Shown in pieces: positions 1 to 5,380 of a stretch of DNA of 5,380 bases (position 1 is the first letter of the stretch; each line of letters starts with the position of its first letter). The position numbers were made by a program, and so were the translations under genes. The notes beneath the pieces are model-generated. The model did not search any database, was not told the origin of the DNA, and saw nothing but the letters and a program-made list of their open reading frames with translations. Origin of the DNA: Candidatus Poribacteria bacterium (GTDB lineage: Bacteria > Poribacteria > WGA-4E > DTYX01); assembly GCA_012961655.1 (NCBI GenBank), contig DTYX01000266.1, positions 1-5,380 on the forward strand, written 5' to 3'.

Positions 1-16
1 TAAAGAGAGCAAGCGA

Positions 17-379
17 GTGAAATTAACAAAAAAACAATTGCGAAGTAGAATTAAGCGATTATTCCAAATTTACTATGGAATCGCGGTGATGACGATTGAA
101 AAACAGTTACTGAAAATAGACGAAACTCAACGGTATGCGGAAGCTAACGTCGAATTTGTTCAAATGGTTATGTACCAAAACCACAAAATACATTCTGCTC
201 CTGTCCTCAAGCAACTGAAGCTTATTAATGTTCTGAATAGTGGCGGTTGGAAAATCTACCATGAAACCTGGTATTACGACTTTTTCAGTTATGAAGAAAA
301 TTTGGCTCGGAACGAAGTGGAGAGGCGAAGCGGCAGTTCATATCTGGATGCCAAAACTGCTCCAGACCGAGCTAAGTGA
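17..379 (+). CDS. Small basic/aromatic protein of unknown function, possibly 5'-partial
   Basis: I do not recognise this 120-residue protein. The N-terminus is strongly basic (KLTKKQLRSRIKR), followed by a mixed hydrophobic and charged stretch and an aromatic cluster at residues 78-92 (W78, Y81, W85, Y86, Y87, F89, F90, Y92). There is no cysteine, signal peptide or clear membrane segment. The start is uncertain. GTG at 17 has a purine-rich AGAGAG a few bases upstream, but the frame stays open to the window edge, so the gene may begin further left. ATG at 89 (residue 25) is an in-frame alternative with no good Shine-Dalgarno. By hand count the first 300 bases are about 36% G+C, lower than the sampled lines of the kinase genes (about 40-52%), and G+C rises above 50% in the last 60 bases. 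That may mean a different origin or a rearranged 3' end. It ends 66 bases before the first kinase gene; a functional link is unproven. Confidence 0.5.
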   Translation: MKLTKKQLRSRIKRLFQIYYGIAVMTIEKQLLKIDETQRYAEANVEFVQMVMYQNHKIHSAPVLKQLKLINVLNSGGWKIYHETWYYDFFSYEENLARNEVERRSGSSYLDAKTAPDRAK

Positions 380-403
380 AAAACTCGTGTGGTATCAATG
401 ATT

Positions 404-421
404 TGTAAGGAAACACTTACA
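404..421. promoter_or_regulatory. Short perfect inverted repeat upstream of the first kinase gene
   Basis: TGTAAG at 404-409 and CTTACA at 416-421 are exact reverse complements separated by six bases (GAAACA). The element lies in the 66-base gap, ending 10 bases before the Shine-Dalgarno of the kinase-propeller gene. It could be an operator for a dimeric regulator or a small mRNA hairpin affecting translation. A six-base arm can occur by chance, and no convincing promoter accompanies it, so this is only a candidate. Confidence 0.25.
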
Positions 422-431
422 GACAGATTAT

Positions 432-438
432 GGGAGGA
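432..438 (+). promoter_or_regulatory. Shine-Dalgarno fixing the start of the kinase-propeller gene
   Basis: GGGAGGA is followed by a 7-base spacer and ATG at 446. The longer reading frame could start at GTG 389 or ATG 398, but neither has a comparable ribosome binding site. The protein from 446 begins directly with a zinc ribbon (MQCPKC), a common N-terminus for such kinases. These points favour 446. Confidence 0.8.
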
Positions 439-445
439 ATCGACT

Positions 446-2521
446 ATGCAATGTCCAAAGTGCTCTCGTCAACTTACAATCCCTAAAAGATTCTGTCCAT
501 ATTGTGGTTCTACTTTGCCGACTACTACGACCTTTCAATCTACTTCTAACGTGCAAGGAACTGGGTTCTTGGGTGAACTGCAAACAGGCATGAGTTTGCA
601 ACAAGGACGGTATGTCATCCGTAGGAAGATAGGGACGGGTGGCATGGGGACAATTTACAAGGCGACTGACCGCAACCGGGGAGATAGTTTCTGCGCCATT
701 AAGGAGATGATTGATACGGGTGCGGGACAAGAATTTCAACAGAACCTCGCAACGTTTCGTCAAGAAGCAAATATCCTCGTCAACCTATCTCTTCCCATGT
801 TGCCGGCTGTTTGGGACTATTTTGAAGAGGGCGGGAGGTTCTACCAGGTGCTGGAGTTTGTGGAAGGGCAAGACCTCGGGCAAGCACACCCTTGTTCTTC
901 GCTGCCGCTATCAGAAAAGACGGTGGTAGAATACGGGCTTCAGTTATGCGCGGTTTTACGTTACTTACATTCTCAGAATCCTCCAATAATCCATCGGGAT
1001 TTGAAACCTTCCAACATCATGCGTTTGCCCTCTGACAAACTCAAACTGCTCGATTTCGGCATCGCCCGTTTCTTCAAACCCAGCCAGCAGATGGACACTA
1101 TTGCAATGGGGACACCAGGGTATGCGCCGCCTGAACAGTTCGGAAGCGGGCAAACCGACGCGCTCTCTGACTTATACGCTTTAGGAGTTATTTTGTTGGA
1201 ATTAGCGACAGGCTTCGAGCCAACTAAGAATCCTACTTCTTTTCAGTTCCCCTCCGCGCGGAAGCGCAACCCCTCGCTTTCTAAGGATTTTGAGCAAATT
1301 ATTCACAGAGCTACCCAAGCGGACAGAGATAAACGTTACCCTTCCGCTGCCGAAATGGAGCAAGAACTGCAGGTGGTTTTAGAACTGTTGAACGCCGCTA
1401 CGTGCCCTCGTTGCGGAACTGTGAATGCCCTAAGAGCCACAAGATGCCGTTGTGGAGAAAGCCTTGCGCAAAGCCATCAGTGGAACTGGCTGATGTTCCG
1501 GGGCAATCCACGGAGAACAGGTTTTATCCCTGTGGAAATCTCTTTTCCGCTCAATCCACGGTGGCATTACAGAGGAAACGGAGCGTGGAATGCCTCGCCA
1601 GTGATAGCAAATGGCATTGCATATTGTTGTGACACCGGCGGGTATTGCAGCGCTCTTGTTCTCACTAACGGTAATCGCCACTTTAAAATCCACCTTGGGG
1701 CACCCATCCGTTCGACGCCCGCTGTAGCCGAGGGAAATCTTTATGTTAGCACGGAAGCAGGAGAATTAGTATGTCTCAATGCTCAAAACGCTCAGATTCA
1801 ATGGCAATGGCGTTTAGGTGGAAAAACTATCGTTTCGCCGTTGGTAGATAACCAGCAAGTTTACATTGGCGATGAAAGCGGAAAAGTAGCTACGTATTCG
1901 GCTCAGACAGGAAGGCTTATCTGGGCATATCAAATCAATGGCGCTATTCGTTCCTCCCCTGCTTTAGTGGGTAAAACCCTCTGCATTGGAGGAAGTGATA
2001 ATAATCTCTATACTTTTGAGGGAGATACGGGACAATTGTTGTGGCAGTTTCAAACTGAAAAAAGTATCACTGCAACACCAGCCATAGAGGGCAACGCTGT
2101 TTACATCGGCGGGCGGGATGGATACGTTTACGCCCTTGGAGTGGCAGATGGGCTTTTGCAATGGAAGAAAATGCTGGGAGAAGAAATTATAGCATCTGCG
2201 GCGATAGGAAGAGGAGCGCTCTGTGTAGGCACCCGCGGAGCGGGCATATACGCGCTCGCGTACCACAGCGGTGAAATCATCTGGCATTCCCCCGTGCCCA
2301 GCATTATGGTTTCATCCCCACTGATGTTAGCCAATGTCATCTTCGCTGGAGAATATACACCTGAAGGCAACCTATACGCCCTCGAACTGGAGTCAGGGAA
2401 AATCGTCTGGGAATACGCTTTAGGCGCTCCCATTTTCTCATCCCCGGTACTTTCTGGAGACAAGCTGTTAGTTGGCACAGAGGCAGGTGTCCTTCAAGTG
2501 TTTGATGCGCAAATTACCTAA
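446..2521 (+). CDS. Soluble Hanks-type Ser/Thr protein kinase with two zinc ribbons and a C-terminal PQQ-like beta-propeller
   Basis: This 691-residue protein is predicted to phosphorylate Ser/Thr on partner proteins in the cytoplasm. Domains in order: N-terminal zinc ribbon (C3, C6, C17, C20); kinase domain about 54-312; second zinc ribbon (C320, C323, C334, C336, as CxxC...CxC); and a propeller from about 346 to the end, opening with MFRGNPRRTG, typical of PQQ-like domains. The kinase looks active: glycine loop GTGGMG 63-68, Lys86 in AIKE, helix-C Glu107, HRDLKPSN with catalytic Asp185 and Asn190, DFG 203-205, PPE in place of APE at 228-230, Asp242 and Arg297. Activation-loop Ser213, Thr218 and Thr223 could be phosphorylated. 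There is no membrane segment, unlike PknB-type receptor kinases; Streptomyces AfsK is a known kinase with C-terminal PQQ-like repeats. The propeller probably binds a partner or ligand; binding of PQQ itself is not implied. It is followed after 20 bases by a second kinase gene, so they are probably co-transcribed. The kinase call is firm; the substrate is unknown. Confidence 0.93.
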   Translation: MQCPKCSRQLTIPKRFCPYCGSTLPTTTTFQSTSNVQGTGFLGELQTGMSLQQGRYVIRRKIGTGGMGTIYKATDRNRGDSFCAIKEMIDTGAGQEFQQNLATFRQEANILVNLSLPMLPAVWDYFEEGGRFYQVLEFVEGQDLGQAHPCSSLPLSEKTVVEYGLQLCAVLRYLHSQNPPIIHRDLKPSNIMRLPSDKLKLLDFGIARFFKPSQQMDTIAMGTPGYAPPEQFGSGQTDALSDLYALGVILLELATGFEPTKNPTSFQFPSARKRNPSLSKDFEQIIHRATQADRDKRYPSAAEMEQELQVVLELLNAATCPRCGTVNALRATRCRCGESLAQSHQWNWLMFRGNPRRTGFIPVEISFPLNPRWHYRGNGAWNASPVIANGIAYCCDTGGYCSALVLTNGNRHFKIHLGAPIRSTPAVAEGNLYVSTEAGELVCLNAQNAQIQWQWRLGGKTIVSPLVDNQQVYIGDESGKVATYSAQTGRLIWAYQINGAIRSSPALVGKTLCIGGSDNNLYTFEGDTGQLLWQFQTEKSITATPAIEGNAVYIGGRDGYVYALGVADGLLQWKKMLGEEIIASAAIGRGALCVGTRGAGIYALAYHSGEIIWHSPVPSIMVSSPLMLANVIFAGEYTPEGNLYALELESGKIVWEYALGAPIFSSPVLSGDKLLVGTEAGVLQVFDAQIT
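1706..2518 (+). repeat. Tandem ~40-residue PQQ-like propeller repeats (about 120 bp period)
   Basis: Residues 421-691 of the kinase consist of repeats following roughly the pattern I-x-S-S-P, a YxG strand, then a G-x-x-x-W turn. The turn tryptophans lie at residues 453, 493, 533, 573, 613 and 655, so the spacing is exactly 40 four times and then 42. A more divergent repeat precedes these (about 373-420) and a last half-repeat ends the protein (663-691), consistent with a seven- or eight-bladed propeller. Conservation is at protein level; the DNA copies have diverged, so this is not a recent DNA duplication. Confidence 0.85.
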
Positions 2522-2541
2522 CAACGATAGGAGTAGAGTGA

Positions 2542-5100
2542 ATGCAACAAGGCTTAGCATTAGCCCAGCGGATTCCTGATGGTACATTGTTGAACCAACG
2601 TTATAAAATTATTTCAGAATTAGCGTCCGGGCGACAGGGCAGAATCTACTTAGCACAAGACCAACACTTTGCGTCTAAAGTGTGGGCAGTGAAGGAAGTG
2701 CTGAATCACCCGAAGTTTCCATTGCTTAGGGAACAGTTCCGTATTGAAGCGGAGATTTTTCAGCAACACGGCGGCGCTGACGGCATTCCAAGAATGTCAG
2801 AGTCTTTCAACATAAATGATCGAATGTATCTTATCATAGACTATATCCCCGGCCGCACTCTGGAACAGATTGTCCGCCAAAGGACAAGCGCAGCGAACAC
2901 CTTGCCTGAACAGAAAGTGATAGAATGGGGTATCCAACTTGCCCAATTGTTCCATGCTTTGCATCAAGCAGCCCCAAAGCCCATTATCTATTGTGATGCA
3001 AAGCCTGCAAATATTATCTATGCAGACGATGGGCGGTTATTTGTGGTAGATTTCGGAGCCGCTTGTTTGCTACAGCCCGGCGCTACAACAGGCCCATCCG
3101 CGCAGTTAGCAACCCCTGGTTTTGCTGCGCCAGAACAGATTAGCGGCAATCAAGTAACTGTTCAAACGGATGTTTATGGATTAGGCGCTACATTATTTTA
3201 CCTATTGTCAGCCAAAACGCCTCCAATAGCACAGGATGACCCCAGAGCATTGCGGGATTTATGTCCAAGCGTCTCTGCGGGTCTTGCCGCCGTCATTGAT
3301 AAAGCTATTGCCCTTGCCCCGCAAAACCGTTATTCTTCCTGTTTACAACTTGCTGAAGCTCTAAGACGCTGTACGGGCATTGTCTGTCCGAACTGTCAGA
3401 CAGTCAATCAACTCAATCAAACATCGTGTACCAAGTGCAAATGGAGGCTTACGGCGATAAAGGCAATTGTTCCGCCGCAACCAACAGGAGGGGCTTCTAT
3501 TCCACGCGTCCTTCCACCAAGGCAAATAAACGTAAATCAGCAACAGCAAGACTCTCTACTAAAAGCGCTTGAGCAGGCTGAGTTTGTTCCATACACACAG
3601 GTATACCTCCGCTCGCAGGCGGAACTGATAGCCGCTGTAGACGGTTTTGAAAAACTCATCTCTCTTGATGAATTGGATATTGAACATTATTCCTATCAAT
3701 TAGAAACGGCGTTAAAAGTGCTCAGGGAATTTCGGGGAAATGCCATCCTGGCCGATGAGGTAGGGTTAGGGAAAACTATTGAAGCGGGGATTATCCTCAA
3801 GGAATTGCGTATGCGCGGATTGGCTAACCGCGTTCTGATTATCACCCCACCGTCCTTAGTCGAACAATGGCATCAAGAAATGCAAAATAAGATCAAAGAG
3901 CCTTTTGAGATGTATGATAGAGATAACGGCTTTTCTCCAAAATTGCTCATCGTTTCATCTTATGTGCTTCGGCGTGCGGAATATCAAGCAACTTGGCAGG
4001 CAGCTAACGCTCTCAAGCGCAAATATATGCTGCTGCTTTCTGCAACGCCAATTAGAAGGCATCTACGTGAGTTGTATCAGTTGGTTACCTTGTTGAAACC
4101 GGGACAGTTTCGGACTCAGCAAGAATTTGAACAGTTGTATGTTGACCCTTACGATAACACCTTAGCAAAAAACAAGGAACGATTACGAGGCGTTCTAAAC
4201 GAGGTAATGATACGGAATAACCGCCGAAATATTAACATCAAGTGGCCGGATAAAAGATTCAAGAACGAAATTTGTCCCACGTTCCCCGAAGAAGCTAAGA
4301 TGTATCAACAAGTATCAGACATGATACGACACTCCAGCATAGCTAACCCACAATATCGATTCCGTCAACTAGTACAAGAACTCAATTCAAGCCCGCAAGC
4401 CGCTTATGCAAGGGGACAACGTCTACTGAATATGGCTAATGTTCCTATTGTGCCATTGGAGAAAAACACCCGCGCTTTGAAGCTACTGGAAATAATTAGA
4501 AATGTTCGGGATAGAGTATTGGTTTTCACTTATTCTTCCGTAACCCAAAATTTCTTAGCGGGAGCCATTCGTCGGTTAGGGCGTCCGCTTGTATTGTATA
4601 CTGGCGACAAACACCAAAAGGCGCGGGCGGTGCGTGATTTTACCCAAACCCCCAAAGGTATTCTGCTCGCCAATGAAACCGCCAGCGAAGGACGGAATCT
4701 ACAAATATGCAATGTCGTTATCAATTACGACATCCCCTGGAATCCGATTCAACTGGAACAACGATTAGGGCGGATTTATCGGATTGGGCAACAACGCGAC
4801 GTGACTATATATAATTTGACCAGCGCTGGCACATTAGGACATTATTTGTTGGAAATGTTCACTAATCAAATCAAGATGTTCGATTTGGTCGTTGGTGAGT
4901 TGGATATGGTGTTAGACCAACTCGAAGAAGAAACCGATTTTGAGTCCCGTATCTGGGAAATCTGGCATGGCGCCTCAAGCGACATCGAACTCCACAAAAA
5001 GATACAAATTCTCGGTCAGCGTTTAGACCAGGCACGGCAAGAATTTATGGAAGATAAGCGGCTCAGCAAAAGTATCGATGAAATTTTTGGAGTGGCATAA
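2542..5100 (+). CDS. Fusion of Ser/Thr kinase, zinc ribbon and SNF2/RapA-like helicase lacking its DEAH box
   Basis: This 852-residue protein starts at ATG 2542, 8 bases after AGGAG (2529-2533). The kinase domain (about 20-275) has a degenerate glycine loop (ASGRQG 28-33), Lys51, Glu69, YCD at 150-152 in place of HRD, Lys154, Asn157, DFG 170-172, APE 196-198, Asp210 and Arg263. The catalytic Lys and both key Asp residues remain, so activity is plausible. A zinc ribbon follows (C282, C285, C296, C299), then a proline/glutamine-rich linker and the SNF2 module from about 345. Visible motifs: I DEVGLGKT 405-412; Ia TPPSLVEQW 435-443; III SAT 500-502; IV VLVFTYSS 659-666; V with ASEGRNL 714-720; VI QRLGRIYRIGQ 740-750. 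The expected DEAH box between 478 and 500 is missing and only about 20 residues remain there. The C-terminus looks complete for compact SNF2 helicases. The likely role is kinase-regulated binding to or remodelling of nucleic acid or nucleoprotein; the loss of motif II makes ATP hydrolysis doubtful. Confidence 0.9.
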   Translation: MQQGLALAQRIPDGTLLNQRYKIISELASGRQGRIYLAQDQHFASKVWAVKEVLNHPKFPLLREQFRIEAEIFQQHGGADGIPRMSESFNINDRMYLIIDYIPGRTLEQIVRQRTSAANTLPEQKVIEWGIQLAQLFHALHQAAPKPIIYCDAKPANIIYADDGRLFVVDFGAACLLQPGATTGPSAQLATPGFAAPEQISGNQVTVQTDVYGLGATLFYLLSAKTPPIAQDDPRALRDLCPSVSAGLAAVIDKAIALAPQNRYSSCLQLAEALRRCTGIVCPNCQTVNQLNQTSCTKCKWRLTAIKAIVPPQPTGGASIPRVLPPRQINVNQQQQDSLLKALEQAEFVPYTQVYLRSQAELIAAVDGFEKLISLDELDIEHYSYQLETALKVLREFRGNAILADEVGLGKTIEAGIILKELRMRGLANRVLIITPPSLVEQWHQEMQNKIKEPFEMYDRDNGFSPKLLIVSSYVLRRAEYQATWQAANALKRKYMLLLSATPIRRHLRELYQLVTLLKPGQFRTQQEFEQLYVDPYDNTLAKNKERLRGVLNEVMIRNNRRNINIKWPDKRFKNEICPTFPEEAKMYQQVSDMIRHSSIANPQYRFRQLVQELNSSPQAAYARGQRLLNMANVPIVPLEKNTRALKLLEIIRNVRDRVLVFTYSSVTQNFLAGAIRRLGRPLVLYTGDKHQKARAVRDFTQTPKGILLANETASEGRNLQICNVVINYDIPWNPIQLEQRLGRIYRIGQQRDVTIYNLTSAGTLGHYLLEMFTNQIKMFDLVVGELDMVLDQLEEETDFESRIWEIWHGASSDIELHKKIQILGQRLDQARQEFMEDKRLSKSIDEIFGVA
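3976..4041 (+). other. Site of the missing helicase motif II (DEAH) in the kinase-helicase gene
   Basis: This stretch encodes residues 479-500, joining the SSYVLRR segment directly to TWQAANALKRKY and the motif III SATP. In SNF2/RapA-like proteins as I know them, a strand ending in DEAH plus a short helix lies between these two segments, roughly 20-30 residues that are absent here. Reading the other two forward frames across 3961-4034 shows no DEAH-like sequence, so a simple frameshift does not explain it. The reading frame is intact on both sides. Confidence 0.75.
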
Positions 5101-5103
5101 TGC

Positions 5104-5109
5104 GAGGAG
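5104..5109 (+). promoter_or_regulatory. Shine-Dalgarno-like GAGGAG with unusual spacing before the last gene
   Basis: GAGGAG lies 13 bases before ATG 5123, which is long, but only 3 bases before ATG 5113, which is too short. ATG 5113 opens a five-codon frame (MTKDE, stop at 5128-5130) that overlaps the start of the last gene. The 5123 frame is closed upstream by TGA at 5114-5116, so 5123 is its most upstream possible start. Confidence 0.4.
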
Positions 5110-5122
5110 AAAATGACTAAAG

Positions 5123-5380
5123 ATGAATAGTTCATCGCTCACACTCATTCAGGATTTTGTCATAGAGGCTTTACGTCAACTCGGCGCGACACTGCGGCAA
5201 CTGGCTCCAATGGTTTACACCGCCGCTATCCCCTCAGAGCTGGTAAGACGTTTTTTCAACCGTTACCAAATTGCTTTTACGTTTGATAGAGATAAGCTAA
5301 TTGATTTTCCCCATGCAGAGTACGTTACATACGGCAGCGCCCTGCTCAATCGGATTATCGAAGTGCTTAGAGGACAGGGA
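5123..5380 (+). CDS. N-terminal part of a probable SNF2-helicase partner protein (3'-partial)
   Basis: Eighty-six codons run off the right edge without a stop, beginning MNSSSLTLIQDFVIEALRQL. This frame can be read only by translating the raw bases. The features I recognise are an N-terminal FV-x-EAL-x-x-LGA helix, then IAFTFDRDKL at about residues 50-59, then EYVTYGSALLNRII at about 66-79. As I recall, uncharacterised proteins encoded directly downstream of compact SNF2/RapA-like helicases share this layout: an FxFD strand followed by a V-T-Y-G-S-P-L-L-like segment. A related segment occurs in the C-terminal regions of larger SNF2 helicases. The gene starts 22 bases after the helicase gene, supporting co-transcription and probable complex formation with it. 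No enzymatic motif is visible in this part. The gene assignment is fairly safe; the family assignment is from memory and moderate at best. Confidence 0.6.
   Translation, partial: MNSSSLTLIQDFVIEALRQLGATLRQLAPMVYTAAIPSELVRRFFNRYQIAFTFDRDKLIDFPHAEYVTYGSALLNRIIEVLRGQG

Noticed and set aside
403..431. Possible sigma-70-like promoter (TTGTAA, 17-base spacer, GATTAT)
   Set aside because: Only four of six bases match in each box, and a start about 7 bases downstream would fall inside or after the Shine-Dalgarno of the gene it should drive.
389..445. Longer N-terminus for the kinase-propeller gene, starting at GTG 389 or ATG 398
   Set aside because: Neither start has a good ribosome binding site, while ATG 446 has GGGAGGA at ideal spacing and begins the zinc ribbon directly.
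428..2478. Reverse-strand open frames within the kinase-propeller gene
   Set aside because: They overlap a protein whose kinase and propeller motifs are unmistakable on the + strand, and their translations show no recognisable domain; they are shadow frames.
3905..4096. Frameshift hiding the DEAH box in an alternative frame of the helicase
   Set aside because: I read both other forward frames across the gap. They give MCFGVRNIKQLG-type and CASACGISSN-type sequence with no DEAH-like motif, and the main frame resumes exactly in family-like sequence.
5098..5130. Stop-codon readthrough joining the helicase to the downstream protein
   Set aside because: Reading past TAA 5098-5100 in frame meets TAG at 5128 after nine codons, and the partner protein is in another frame.

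Overview
The window looks bacterial. It holds closely packed genes on one strand, two of them with clear Shine-Dalgarno sequences, and the proteins are Hanks-type Ser/Thr kinases fused to zinc ribbons, a PQQ-like beta-propeller and an SNF2-type motor. Such soluble multidomain kinases are common in Armatimonadota, Chloroflexota, Planctomycetota, Cyanobacteria and some Actinomycetota. The sequence does not let me choose among these; a gene-rich, moderate-GC member of one of the first two is only a guess. I found no tRNA, rRNA, CRISPR array, insertion sequence or convincing terminator.

Layout, all on the + strand: (1) 17-379, a small AT-rich gene of unknown function, open at the left edge. (2) 446-2521, a soluble kinase with zinc ribbons before and after the kinase domain and a C-terminal propeller of regular ~40-residue repeats. 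(3) 2542-5100, a second kinase with its own zinc ribbon, fused to an SNF2/RapA-like helicase. (4) 5123 to the right edge, the start of a protein resembling the conserved but uncharacterised partner often encoded next to this compact class of SNF2 helicases. Gaps between genes are 66, 20 and 22 bases, so genes 2-4 are probably one operon. No gene-free stretch exceeds 300 bases.

The main interest is the combination. Two paralogous kinase plus zinc-ribbon modules lie in tandem, one carrying a propeller (sensor or scaffold) and the other a DNA-translocase-like module. This suggests a phosphorylation-controlled nucleic-acid-remodelling or defence-like system. The SNF2 module has recognisable motifs I, Ia, III, IV, V and VI, but the DEAH box (motif II, Walker B) that should lie between about residues 478 and 500 is absent in every forward frame. 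Either the motor has lost ATP hydrolysis, or a short in-frame deletion (biological or from assembly) removed it. The second kinase also has YCD in place of HRD and an altered glycine loop, while keeping its catalytic residues. A working model, which is inference, is that kinase 1 senses a ligand or partner through its propeller and acts with or on kinase 2, which in turn controls the helicase and its downstream partner.
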